This document shows, in pieces, positions 45,941 to 53,579 of a stretch of DNA of 64,000 bases. The position numbers and the translations under genes were made by a program. Under the pieces are notes generated by a model. It was not told where the DNA came from and made no database searches. It saw only the letters and a list, made by a program, of their open reading frames with translations. Position 1 is the stretch's first letter. The number at the start of each line of letters is the position of its first letter. Location: NCBI GenBank assembly GCA_946548895.1, contig CAMNQF010000003.1, positions 79,928 to 143,927 on the forward strand, written 5' to 3'. The stretch comes from an uncultured bacterium. GTDB lineage: Bacteria > Bacillota > Clostridia > Oscillospirales > Oscillospiraceae.

Positions 45941-46306
45941 TCACGGTCTTCCGGCCAAACGATTCCGGCAATGCCCTGGCAGATTCATCGCCATCATGCG
46001 AACGTACTCCTCCGCTTCCTCTTCCGTGAGGGCAAGCTCCATTGCCGGAAGCCGTTCGCGGAGTACTTCCACACACCGAAGCAAGTCCATTGCCAGGAGA
46101 AAGCCGGTATCGGTCAAGCAAATCTTTCCATATCGTTCCCGCACCAACAGTCCCATATCCATGAGGATTCCCATCATTTTGGTGACAGAGGCTTTGGCGC
46201 AGTTCAGCGCCTTTGCAACAGCCTGTGTTCCCACATCTGGATCATCTCTGCCCAACTGGTAAATCGCCAGCAAATAGCGGAGGTGGGCCTCCCGTAATTC
46301 TGCCAT
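45941..46306 (-). CDS. DtxR/MntR-type metal-dependent regulator
   Basis: A 121-residue protein. An N-terminal winged helix (LRYLLAIYQLGRDDPDVGTQAVAKALNC in the reading order, then KASVTKMMGILMDMGLLVRE) is followed by a short dimerisation/metal part containing Glu/Cys/His candidates. In the DtxR/MntR family Fe2+ or Mn2+ binding switches on repression. The start at 46304-46306 has GGGGAGG upstream. It lies inside the feo operon, and GTTAG-N6-CTAAC palindromes in front of that operon are its likely targets. No SH3-like domain is present. Confidence 0.85.
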   Translation of the reverse strand: MAELREAHLRYLLAIYQLGRDDPDVGTQAVAKALNCAKASVTKMMGILMDMGLLVRERYGKICLTDTGFLLAMDLLRCVEVLRERLPAMELALTEEEAEEYVRMMAMNLPGHCRNRLAGRP

Positions 46307-46388
46307 TTGGTTTCCTCCCCTATGGGAAAAGGCATGAGCAACCTCCGCTGCCCATGCCTCCTCACCATGTCTTACAAGATCTGAAGTT

Positions 46389-46529
46389 TTAGTGACAGCC
46401 GCGGCAGTTCCCGCAGTCGCCGTTACAGCCTCCACCGGATTTGTGAGACTTCCACAAAGAGCGGATCGCCAGCGCGGCAACTGCGACTAATACAGCGATC
46501 ACAATCATGTTTCCCAATATCGCGGGCAT
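46389..46529 (-). CDS. FeoB-associated Cys-rich membrane protein
   Basis: A 46-residue protein starting MPAILGNMIVIAVLVAVAAL: one transmembrane helix followed by a basic stretch and a Cys-rich tail (GGGCNGDCGNCRGC). This matches the small FeoB-associated family found after feoB in Firmicutes. AAAGGAGTGCC precedes the ATG. It lies 24 bases after feoB in the operon. The cysteines may handle Fe2+ on the cytoplasmic side. Confidence 0.88.
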   Translation of the reverse strand: MPAILGNMIVIAVLVAVAALAIRSLWKSHKSGGGCNGDCGNCRGCH

Positions 46530-46553
46530 TGCAGGCACTCCTTTCCGATTTGC

Positions 46554-48938
46554 TTATCTTGCGGCGGCGGCCACAGAACTCAGGCGGCGGGTGGACTCCT
46601 CGCCCTGGTAGCCCTTGCGGACCAGCAGGTACACGATACCGCCCAGGCAGACGATTGCCGCGATGGTGCCCACGCCAAAGGCCACCTCGCCCAGGATCAG
46701 CCCGCCGATTTGATAGACGGTCAGCGCCACTACATAGGCCCACAGGCACATATAGCCGATGGCGGCGAAGGTCCACTTGGCGTTGTTCATTTCCCGCTTG
46801 ATGGCGCCCATGGCGGCGAAGCAGGGGGCGCACAGCAGATTGAAGATCATGAAGGAATAAGCGGTCAGGCCGGTGAAGATGGCGCCGATCTCCGCGGTCA
46901 AGTTGCCCGGATACAGCACGCCCATGGTGGCCGGAACCTCCTCCTTGGCGATGAGGCCGGTGATGGTGGCCACGGTGGCCTGCCAGTTGCCGAAGCCCAG
47001 CGGGGAGAAAATCCAGCAGATGGCCCCGCCGATGGCGGCCAAGATGGAGGCGTTGGAGTCCTCCACCATGCCAAAGGCGCCGTTTTCAAAGCCGAAGCCC
47101 TGGAGGAACCAGAGAATGATGGTGGACAGCAGAATCACCGTCCCAGCCCGTTTGATGAAGGACCAGCCGCGCTCCCAGGTGGCCCGCAGCACGTTCCCGG
47201 CGGAGGGCGCGTGATAGGCGGGCAGCTCCATGACGAAGGGGGCGGGCTCCCCGGCGAAGGCCTTGAACTTCTTCAGCATGATGCCGGAGATGATGACCGA
47301 GCCGATGCCGATGAAGTAGGCGGAGGCGGCAACCAAGGGGGAGCGTCCGAACAGGGCTCCGGCGAAAAGGGCGATGATGGGCAGCTTGGCGCCGCAGGGC
47401 ATGAAGGTGGTGGTCATGATGGTCATCTTCCGATCCCGGTCCTGCTCGATGGTTCGGGAGGCCATGATGCCGGGAATGCCGCAGCCGGTGGCCACCAGCA
47501 TGGGGATGAAGCTCTTGCCGCTCAGGCCGAAGCGGCGGAAAATCCGATCCATGATGAAGGCGATGCGGGCCATGTAGCCCACGTCCTCCAGAATGGCCAG
47601 CAGCAGGAACAGCACCAGCATCTGGGGCACAAAGCCCAGCACCGCGCCCACGCCGCCCACAATGCCGTCCAGGATCAGGCCGGTGAGAACCTCGCCGCAG
47701 CCCGCGGCCTCCAGCCAGCCGCCGATGATGGCGGGGACGCCGGGCACCCAGGTGCCGTAGTCATGGGGGTCTGGCTCCTCCACCGCCAAAGCCTCGTTGT
47801 AGACCTCCTCGGTGAGCTCCACGGTCTCAGTGTCGCCAGTGTCGCCGTCGTAGAAGTAGACCTCGCTGTCACCAGCCTCATAGCCCTCAATGATGGCCCC
47901 AGCGTTCTCAAACTCACCTAGGGCATCTGCGTAGCCGTCCGCGTCGGAGACGAAGGGCATTAACCAGCCATCGCCGAACAGGCCGTCGTTGGCCCAGTCG
48001 GTGAGGGCGGTGCCGATGGACACCTTCCAGCCGCCCATAGCCAGGGCGTACACCAGGAACATCACCGCCACGAAGATAGGCAGGGCCGCGATCCGGTTGG
48101 TGACCACTTTGTCGATCTTGTCGGAAACGGAGAGACTGCCCTTGGCGGCCTTCTTCTTCACCGACTTGGATACCACACTGTTGATGTAGGAGTACCGCTG
48201 GTTGGTGATGATGCTCTCGGCGTCATCGTCCAGTTCCTTTTCACAGTCAGCGATGTGTTCCTCCAAATGGGCTTTCAGGTCGGCGGAGAGGTTCAGCTCC
48301 TCCAGAACCTTCTCGTCCCGCTCGAAGATCTTGATGGCGTACCAGCGGAGATAGCCCTCCGGCACCTTGCCCTGGATGGATTCCTCGATATGGGCGATGG
48401 CGTGCTCCACACTGCCGGTGAACACATGGGGCAGCTCCCCGGCCCTGTGGGACTGGGCCGCGGACATGGCCTTTTCCGCGGCGGCCATGCCGCCCTCGCC
48501 CTTCAAAGCGGACATCTCCACCACCTCGCAGCCCAGGGCCGCGCCCAGCTTCTTGAGGTCGATGGTATCGCCGTTCTTCCGCACCAGGTCGATCATGTTC
48601 ACCGCCACCACAACCGGCAGGCCCAGCTCGATAAGCTGGGTGGTGAGGTAGAGGTTTCGCTCAATGTTGGTGCCGTCCACAATGTTCAGGATGGCGTCCG
48701 GCTTTTCGTTCACCAGATAGCTGCGGGCCACCACCTCCTCCAGGGTGTAAGGGGACAGGGAGTAGATGCCGGGCAGGTCCTGAATGACCACATCCTTGTG
48801 CCCCTTCAGCCTGCCCTCCTTCTTCTCCACCGTGACCCCTGGCCAGTTACCCACATACTGGCTGGATCCGGTGAGGGCGTTGAACAGCGTGGTCTTGCCG
48901 CAGTTGGGATTGCCCGCCAGGGCAATTTTGATGTCCAT
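46554..48938 (-). CDS. feoB: Ferrous iron transport protein B
   Basis: A 794-residue Fe2+ transporter. The N-terminal G protein domain has GNPNCGKTTLFN (G1, residue 9), DLPGIYSL (G3) and NMIDL (G4). A GDI-like spacer precedes the membrane part, which has two Gate motifs and ends with a basic tail. An acidic insert of about 80 residues (roughly 345-425, with EGYEAGDSEVYFYDGDTGD) sits between the first helices and would face outside. The gene is in an operon with two feoA genes, the Cys-rich partner and a DtxR-type regulator. A GTTAG-N6-CTAAC box is 20 bases before its start. Confidence 0.95.
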   Translation of the reverse strand: MDIKIALAGNPNCGKTTLFNALTGSSQYVGNWPGVTVEKKEGRLKGHKDVVIQDLPGIYSLSPYTLEEVVARSYLVNEKPDAILNIVDGTNIERNLYLTTQLIELGLPVVVAVNMIDLVRKNGDTIDLKKLGAALGCEVVEMSALKGEGGMAAAEKAMSAAQSHRAGELPHVFTGSVEHAIAHIEESIQGKVPEGYLRWYAIKIFERDEKVLEELNLSADLKAHLEEHIADCEKELDDDAESIITNQRYSYINSVVSKSVKKKAAKGSLSVSDKIDKVVTNRIAALPIFVAVMFLVYALAMGGWKVSIGTALTDWANDGLFGDGWLMPFVSDADGYADALGEFENAGAIIEGYEAGDSEVYFYDGDTGDTETVELTEEVYNEALAVEEPDPHDYGTWVPGVPAIIGGWLEAAGCGEVLTGLILDGIVGGVGAVLGFVPQMLVLFLLLAILEDVGYMARIAFIMDRIFRRFGLSGKSFIPMLVATGCGIPGIMASRTIEQDRDRKMTIMTTTFMPCGAKLPIIALFAGALFGRSPLVAASAYFIGIGSVIISGIMLKKFKAFAGEPAPFVMELPAYHAPSAGNVLRATWERGWSFIKRAGTVILLSTIILWFLQGFGFENGAFGMVEDSNASILAAIGGAICWIFSPLGFGNWQATVATITGLIAKEEVPATMGVLYPGNLTAEIGAIFTGLTAYSFMIFNLLCAPCFAAMGAIKREMNNAKWTFAAIGYMCLWAYVVALTVYQIGGLILGEVAFGVGTIAAIVCLGGIVYLLVRKGYQGEESTRRLSSVAAAAR

Positions 48939-48958
48939 TTGGTTCTCTCCTTTCGAAT

Positions 48959-48974
48959 GTTAGTCATAGCTAAC
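48959..48974. promoter_or_regulatory. DtxR-type box in front of feoB
   Basis: GTTAG-TCATAG-CTAAC, a perfect 5-bp inverted repeat with a 6-base spacer, 20 bases before the feoB start. Confidence 0.65.
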
Positions 48975-49015
48975 TTATGGCGTAAATAACAGCGGCCTCC
49001 CGCCGCGTTCGTTTA

Positions 49016-49137
49016 CTGCTGTCACGCCTCGCCTGTTCGCGACGCGCGGCTTCCCTCCGTCTCGGGCTGGTCTCTGGGGCCTGCGGCCCCGCCGCTCACC
49101 CTCGCTCCGGTCCATCCGCGCTGCTCACGACGGCTCG
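49016..49137. repeat. GC-rich intergenic repeat, copy B
   Basis: It shares CCTGTTCGCGACGCGCGGCT and TCCATCCGCGCTGCTCACGA with copy A at 19.1-19.3 kb. It fills the feoA-feoB gap and its end supplies the stop codon of the first feoA gene (49125-49127). Confidence 0.7.
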
Positions 49138-49361
49138 GACGCTTCCACTTCGATCATCTCCGCGTCGCCCTTGCGGACAGACAGCTCATAGCCCCGGACA
49201 TTCAGCTCCATGGGGTCGCCCAGGGGAGCCACCTTGCGCACGAAAATTTCCACGCCCTTGGTGATGCCCATATCCATGATCCGGCGTTTCACCGGCCCTT
49301 CTCCGTGGAGCCGCGCCACAGTCACTGTCTCGCCAACCTTCGCGTCTTTCAGTGTTTTCAT
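49125..49361 (-). CDS. feoA: FeoA protein (proximal to feoB)
   Basis: A 78-residue SH3-like FeoA: MKTLKDAKVGETVTVARLHG, MDMGITKGVEIFV and LNVRGYELSVRKGDA. It is thought to regulate or stabilise FeoB. The C-terminus (EVEASEPS) and stop come from the GC-rich repeat that separates it from feoB. AGGAGAGCAA precedes the ATG. A second feoA gene lies 23 bases upstream. Confidence 0.92.
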   Translation of the reverse strand: MKTLKDAKVGETVTVARLHGEGPVKRRIMDMGITKGVEIFVRKVAPLGDPMELNVRGYELSVRKGDAEMIEVEASEPS

Positions 49362-49384
49362 TTGCTCTCCTCCCTTTTGTTATT

Positions 49385-49597
49385 TTAGATCATAATACGG
49401 TTTGCCATGGTTTTGTCCAGCGCGATCCGGCTGTCCTTCACCTGGACGATCAGGTTCCCAGCGATCTCGCTGACCACCGTCACATCGCTGTCCACCACAA
49501 AGCCCAGCTCCGCCAGATGCTGCCGCACCTCGTCCTTGCCGGAAATCTTGCGGATGATGGCCGTTTCGCCCGCCTTTGCCATTGTCAGCGGCATCAT
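49385..49597 (-). CDS. feoA: FeoA protein (first gene of the operon)
   Basis: A 70-residue FeoA starting MMPLTMAKAGETAII, with the SH3-like pattern EVRQHLAELGFVVDSDVTVV and GNLIVQVKDSRIALD. The ATG at 49595-49597 has GGGAGGCGAAG in front; an upstream in-frame extension has none. Two FeoA proteins per operon are common in Clostridia. It is the first gene after a near-consensus promoter and two DtxR-type boxes. Confidence 0.92.
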   Translation of the reverse strand: MMPLTMAKAGETAIIRKISGKDEVRQHLAELGFVVDSDVTVVSEIAGNLIVQVKDSRIALDKTMANRIMI

Positions 49598-49621
49598 TTC
49601 TTCGCCTCCCTCTACGATGTG

Positions 49622-49637
49622 GTTAGCGGTTACTAAC
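49622..49637. promoter_or_regulatory. DtxR-type box in the feo leader
   Basis: GTTAG-CGGTTA-CTAAC within a longer GGTTAG/CTAACC palindrome, just downstream of the feo promoter. Bound repressor would block transcription. Confidence 0.7.
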
Positions 49638-49652
49638 CTCGGAACTGGCCTT

Positions 49653-49681
49653 AGTTTACTACTGCTAACTGCCGTTGTCAA
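49653..49681 (-). promoter_or_regulatory. Sigma-A promoter of the feo operon
   Basis: TTGACA, 17-base spacer and TAAACT. TTAG and CTAA half-sites (49651-49668) lie within it. Confidence 0.8.
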
Positions 49682-49709
49682 GCCCCTTGGAAGAAAAACC
49701 TTCCTCCCA

Positions 49710-49725
49710 GTTAGAATATGCTAAC
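49710..49725. promoter_or_regulatory. DtxR-type box before the decayed dtxR/mntR relative
   Basis: GTTAG-AATATG-CTAAC, eight bases before the ATG at 49733. Confidence 0.65.
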
Positions 49726-49732
49726 CTTGCGC

Positions 49733-50075
49733 ATGAGGCCCGTGGAAAAAGAGAATTTTTTTGTGAAGATTCACGAATCCGCTGAGGACTGCGCCCAGCG
49801 TCAGTGTGGCGATGAAGCGTCTGCGGGAAAATGGGGATATTCAAATGGATACGGACGGCGCGATTACACCCTGCTTCCGCCAGGGGATGAAATTGCCGTT
49901 CGTATCTATACCCGTCACCCGATCCTGACAAAATATTGTGTTCCTGCTATTGCGCGGGATACCGTTTTAAAGGGGGACCGCCCCTCACAGCAAAGAGACG
50001 GTTCTTCTTTTAGATCGGAACTGCCAACCGTTCAATGGGCATCCCCTGCTCAGACATGGCCGCAAACTTTTTGAA
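49733..50075 (+). pseudogene. Decayed DtxR/MntR-type regulator
   Basis: The frame starts MRPVEKENFFVKIHESAED, which is the N-terminus of MntR/DtxR-like proteins (HESAEDYLE). After a gap of about 25 codons it resumes in another frame as RTAPSVSVAMKRLRENGDIQ and MDTDGAI, the recognition helix and wing. Traces of the next part (RIYTRHPILTKY) return in the first frame. The deletion and shifts remove function. A GTTAG-N6-CTAAC box just upstream suggests it was autoregulated. The remaining bases to 50226 hold no gene. Confidence 0.7.
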
Positions 50076-50226
50076 GCCTCGAAACCGTTGCGGCGCGACA
50101 ATAGTTACCTCTGTGTGCCCTAAGTTACAAATTTGTGCCTACTTCACAAGACCGAACAACACTGATACAATTCAATCATCAAAGGGAAACACCCTGCGAA
50201 GCAACAACATTTTGGAGGTAATCATC

Positions 50227-50628
50227 ATGAACGAAGTGGTAAAATTCCTGACCGAGAACTCTGTGCAGTACCTGGCCACCGTGGGCCGGGACGGCAAAGC
50301 CAAGTGCCGCCCCTTCATGTTCGCCGGCGAGAAAGACGGCAAGCTGTGGTTCTGCACGAACAACAAGAAGGACGTATACCAGGATATGCAGGCCAACCCC
50401 AACGTGGAGCTGTCCGTGTCCAGCCCCACCTTTGCCTGGATCCGTCTCAATGGCCGGGCTGTGTTCGAGAACAACATGGCCGTTAAGGAGATGTGCATCC
50501 AGAACCCCATCGTGAAGGGACAGTATCAGACCGCCGACAACCCCATTTTCGAGGTGTTCTACCTGGCGGACGCCCACGCCGTCATCGCCGACTTCTCCGG
50601 CAACCCGCCCCAGGAGTACAGCCTGTAA
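50227..50628 (+). CDS. Pyridoxamine 5'-phosphate oxidase-like flavin-binding protein
   Basis: A 133-residue split beta-barrel protein: FLTENSVQYLATVGRDGKAK, FWFC-type strand LWFCTNNKKDVYQD and the loop SPTFAWIRLNGRAVF. This fold binds FMN or F420 and is used by small reductases and sensors; catalytic specificity is not clear. TTTTGGAGGTAATC precedes the ATG. It lies immediately before an FMN riboswitch but ahead of it, so it has a separate promoter. It resembles Clostridial proteins annotated as general-stress or nimA-like, which I cannot separate here. Confidence 0.8.
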   Translation: MNEVVKFLTENSVQYLATVGRDGKAKCRPFMFAGEKDGKLWFCTNNKKDVYQDMQANPNVELSVSSPTFAWIRLNGRAVFENNMAVKEMCIQNPIVKGQYQTADNPIFEVFYLADAHAVIADFSGNPPQEYSL

Positions 50629-50644
50629 CCCAAAAACCGAATAC

Positions 50645-50758
50645 CGATCTTCGGGGCGGGGCGGAATTCCCCACCGGCGGTACAGCCCGCGGGCCTGCCG
50701 GCATGACACGGTGTGATTCCGTGACCGACCGTGACAGTCTGGATGAATGAAGATAGGC
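50645..50758 (+). ncRNA. FMN riboswitch (RFN element)
   Basis: The conserved RFN blocks are all present in order: ATCTTCGGGGCGGGG, GAATTCCCCACCGGCGG, CCCGCGGGCC, GATTCCGTGACCGACCG, GACAGTCTGGATGAATGAAG. FMN binding normally shuts off riboflavin synthesis or transport genes. The expression platform is the hairpin just downstream. The original target ribU survives only as a remnant, so the switch may now act on the genes after it. Confidence 0.93.
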
Positions 50759-50759
50759 C

Positions 50760-50790
50760 AAGGCCGCCCCGCTTCCCGTGGGGCGGCCTT
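50760..50790 (+). terminator. Expression-platform hairpin of the FMN riboswitch
   Basis: AAGGCCGCCCC / GGGGCGGCCTT with a 9-base loop directly after the aptamer. A strong U run is lacking, so termination strength is unclear. Confidence 0.6.
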
Positions 50791-50838
50791 AATCCCAAGC
50801 CACATCTCAAAAAGAAGCGCTACGACGCTGGCCCCTAG

Positions 50839-51078
50839 GCGGGCGTGGCGGTGGAGCTGGCCAACTACTTCATCCTGCCGCCGCTGTTTGAGGGATTCAT
50901 GCCCCTGGACGCCCTGATCGCCTTCTTTGCTGCGTTCATCCCGTTCATCCGCACCAAACTGGACGTGGTGCCCTGGAACGCCGTCCCCTTCAACCTGCTG
51001 AGGGTTTTGGGCGTCTCCCTGGCGACCATGCCGGTCCATCCAAAGCTGACCCCCACCCTGCGCGGCCGCGCCCGCTGA
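50839..51078 (+). pseudogene. Remnant of riboflavin ECF transporter component RibU
   Basis: After a TAG at 50836-50838 the frame reads GVAVELANYFILPPLFEGFM, PLDALIAFFAAFIPF, FNLLRVLGVSLATMPVHPKL and ends. This resembles the C-terminal third of RibU (the GNYF and FNLPF areas of that family). The N-terminal helices are missing between the riboswitch and this part. Being right behind an FMN riboswitch supports the identity. Confidence 0.65.
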
Positions 51079-51106
51079 CACCCCCACATCGAAAAGAGGA
51101 ACCGCT

Positions 51107-51730
51107 ATGACAACCATGGACATTTTTCACATTTTGCAGGGCGAAATCCACTCCACCGTGTTCGCCACTCTGGATGAAAACGGCCTGCCCCAGACCTGCG
51201 TCATCGACCTGATGCTGGCGGACGGGGACGGCCTGTATTTCCTGACCGCCCGGGGGAAATCCTTCTACGAGCGGCTGACTGCCCGGCCTTTCGCGGCGCT
51301 CTCCGGGATGAAGGGCGGCGGCACCCTCTCCACAGTGGCCGTCTCTGTGCGGGGCGCGGTGCGGAACATCGGGCAGGCGCGGCTGGCCGAGATTTTTGAG
51401 AAAAATCCCTACATGGCAAAGATTTATCCCACCAAACAGAGCCGGGAGGCGCTGGAGGTATTCCAGATCTACAAGGGCGAGGGAGAATATTTCGACCTCT
51501 CCCAGCTGCCGCCCTTCCGTCAGAGCTTTTCCTTCGGCGGCGAGGCCGTCCATGAGACGGGTTACCGCATCGACGCCGGGAAGTGCATCGGCTGCCAGGG
51601 CTGCCGCGGCGTCTGCCCCCAGGGCTGCATCAGTAATACCGTTCCCCGCGCCATTGACCCCAGCCACTGCATCCACTGCGGCAACTGCTTCCGCATCTGC
51701 CCAGTAAAAGCCGTGGAGAAACTGGGCTGA
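51107..51730 (+). CDS. Split-barrel flavin protein fused to 2[4Fe-4S] ferredoxin
   Basis: A 207-residue protein. Residues 1-135 are a pyridoxamine-phosphate-oxidase-like split barrel (IHSTVFATLDENGLPQTCVI, GLYFLTARGKSFYERL). Residues about 150-207 hold two ferredoxin motifs, CIGCQGCRGVCPQGC and CIHCGNCFRICPVKAV. It could pass electrons between FMN and Fe-S centres. AAGAGGAACC precedes the ATG. The macrodomain gene follows 13 bases later, so it is the first intact gene of the SirTM operon, 28 bases after the ribU remnant. Confidence 0.88.
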   Translation: MTTMDIFHILQGEIHSTVFATLDENGLPQTCVIDLMLADGDGLYFLTARGKSFYERLTARPFAALSGMKGGGTLSTVAVSVRGAVRNIGQARLAEIFEKNPYMAKIYPTKQSREALEVFQIYKGEGEYFDLSQLPPFRQSFSFGGEAVHETGYRIDAGKCIGCQGCRGVCPQGCISNTVPRAIDPSHCIHCGNCFRICPVKAVEKLG

Positions 51731-51743
51731 ACAGGAGGTTTCC

Positions 51744-52556
51744 ATGAACAAGCTGGAACAACTGCAAAAGCTAAACCGAACTCTGCTGGAGGAACGCAGG
51801 GGGCTTCAGGCCCAGGCGGATCAATTTCCCGTGGAGGAAGCCGCCCAGCGCAGGCTCCTGCGCTCCCTGATGAACACCCGGCAGCCCATACCCCTGCCGG
51901 CCGGATTCCTGGCACTCCAGGATGAGGCGCTGGGCGCGGAGCGGGAGGAAAAGGGCGTGGTGGAGGCGGACGCCCTGCCCGTTGCCGCCGCACATCCCCA
52001 GATCGCCCTCTGGCAGGGTGACATCACCCGCCTGCGGGCGGACGCCATTGTCAACGCCGCCAACAGCGCCCTGCTGGGCTGTTTCTGCCCCTGCCACGGC
52101 TGTATTGACAACGCCATCCACTCGGCGGCGGGCCTCCAGCTCCGGGAGGCCTGCAACCGGCTCATGGAGGCCCAGGGCCTCCCCGAGCCCACAGGGAGGG
52201 CCAAGCTGACAAAGGGGTACAACCTCCCCGCCCGGTATGTTCTCCACACCGTGGGCCCCATTATCCGGGGCAAGGTCACGGAGCGGGACCGGGAAAAGCT
52301 GGCCTCCTGCTACCGCTCCTGCCTGGAGCTGGCGGCGGAGAACGGTTTGGAGACCGTGGCCTTCTGCTGCATCTCCACCGGGGAGTTCCACTTTCCCAAC
52401 CGGGAGGCGGCTGAAATTGCTGTCAGCACCGTCAAGCAGTTCCTGCAAACCCCTACGTCCATCAGGAAGGTGATCTTCAATGTTTTCAAGGATACCGACG
52501 CGGAAATCTACCGGGGCCTGCTCGGAGAAAATGGAACGGCTGAGGAAAGCCCTTGA
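51744..52556 (+). CDS. Zinc-dependent macrodomain ADP-ribosylhydrolase (Zn-Macro)
   Basis: A 270-residue protein. A helical N-terminal region (1-80) is followed by a macrodomain: QGDITRLRADAIVNAANSAL and the Zn-Macro signature GCFCPCHGCIDNAIH (residues 112-126), then ISTGEFHFPNREAA. The Cys/His cluster is the zinc site that marks the SirTM-linked class, which removes ADP-ribose from target residues. CAGGAGG lies before the ATG. The sirtuin gene overlaps its end by 26 bases in another frame. The lipoyl-carrier GcvH-L and LplA2, present in staphylococcal/streptococcal versions, are not here. Confidence 0.92.
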   Translation: MNKLEQLQKLNRTLLEERRGLQAQADQFPVEEAAQRRLLRSLMNTRQPIPLPAGFLALQDEALGAEREEKGVVEADALPVAAAHPQIALWQGDITRLRADAIVNAANSALLGCFCPCHGCIDNAIHSAAGLQLREACNRLMEAQGLPEPTGRAKLTKGYNLPARYVLHTVGPIIRGKVTERDREKLASCYRSCLELAAENGLETVAFCCISTGEFHFPNREAAEIAVSTVKQFLQTPTSIRKVIFNVFKDTDAEIYRGLLGENGTAEESP

Positions 52557-53349
52557 CAGCGCCGACGCGGTGATCATCGGCGCGGGCGCCGGGCTGTCCG
52601 CCTCGGCGGGGCTGACCTATTCCGGCGAGCGGTTTGAGAAAAGCTTCGGGGATTTTAAGGAGAAATACGGCATCCGGGATATGTACTCCGGGGGCTTCTA
52701 CCCCTTTGAAACATTGGAGGAATACTGGGCCTGGTGGAGCCGCCATATCATGGTGAACCGCTACGAAAAGGCCCCCAGGCCGGTGTACGACGACCTGCGG
52801 AAGCTGGTAGAGGACAAGGACTATTTCGTCCTCACCACCAACGTGGACCACCAGTTCCAGCTGGCGGGCTTTGACAAGGAGCGGCTGTTCTACACCCAGG
52901 GGGACTACGGCCTGTGGCAATGCTCCCAGCCCTGCCGCCAGGAGACCTACGACAATGAGGCGACCGTCCGGCGGATGATTGCGGAACAGCGGGACATGAA
53001 GGTGCCCGCAAAGCTGATTCCCCGGTGCCCTGCCTGCGGCAGGCCCATGGCCATGAACCTGCGCTGTGACGGCACCTTTGTGCAGGATGAGGGCTGGTAC
53101 GCCGCCCAGGCCCGCTATCAGGCGTTCCTCTCGGAGCGTGAGGGAGCACGAATGCTGTTCCTGGAGCTGGGCGTGGGCATGAATACGCCGGTCATCATCA
53201 AATACCCCTTCTGGGAATACACCCGGAAAAATCCCAACGCGATATACGCCTGTGTCAATCTGGGACAGGCCGCGTGTCCAGGGGAAATCCAGAAGCGGTC
53301 GATCTGCATTGACGGGGACATCGGACGTGTCATAAAGGGCATCGCCTGA
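52531..53349 (+). CDS. Class M sirtuin, protein ADP-ribosyltransferase (SirTM)
   Basis: A 272-residue sirtuin. The NAD-binding start GAGAGLSASAGLTYSGERF, TTNVDHQF (residues 102-109) and YTQGDYGLWQC (121-131) are present. Gln123 replaces the catalytic His of deacetylase sirtuins; this change is characteristic of SirTM enzymes, which ADP-ribosylate proteins. A zinc ribbon (Cys131, Cys135 and CPACG near 168) is kept. GGAG lies just before the ATG at 52531. Together with the Zn-macrodomain gene it overlaps, it makes a reversible modification pair. The natural substrate, a lipoylated carrier in known systems, is not encoded nearby. Confidence 0.93.
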   Translation: MERLRKALDSADAVIIGAGAGLSASAGLTYSGERFEKSFGDFKEKYGIRDMYSGGFYPFETLEEYWAWWSRHIMVNRYEKAPRPVYDDLRKLVEDKDYFVLTTNVDHQFQLAGFDKERLFYTQGDYGLWQCSQPCRQETYDNEATVRRMIAEQRDMKVPAKLIPRCPACGRPMAMNLRCDGTFVQDEGWYAAQARYQAFLSEREGARMLFLELGVGMNTPVIIKYPFWEYTRKNPNAIYACVNLGQAACPGEIQKRSICIDGDIGRVIKGIA

Positions 53350-53375
53350 AAGGATCAAGCGGCGGCCAGAACAGA

Positions 53376-53413
53376 AAAAGCCCTTACCGATGTTGCCATC
53401 GGCAAGGGCTTTC
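53376..53413 (+). terminator. Terminator of the SirTM operon
   Basis: AAAGCCCTT-A-CCGAT / ATCGG-C-AAGGGCTTT with a 6-base loop, 30 bases after the sirtuin stop. Confidence 0.8.
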
Positions 53414-53579
53414 TGACACGAATTGTGTCACCCGCAAGCCGCAAAATTGCACTTTTCACCTGCAATCCACCGGGGATACAGAATGACACGGCCTATGGGG
53501 AGCGTTATCAAATTGTAGTCAAAAGGGGGACATAAAACCTCTATCCGTTATGCCGCGGCGGGTTCAGAGCTTCAAAAGC

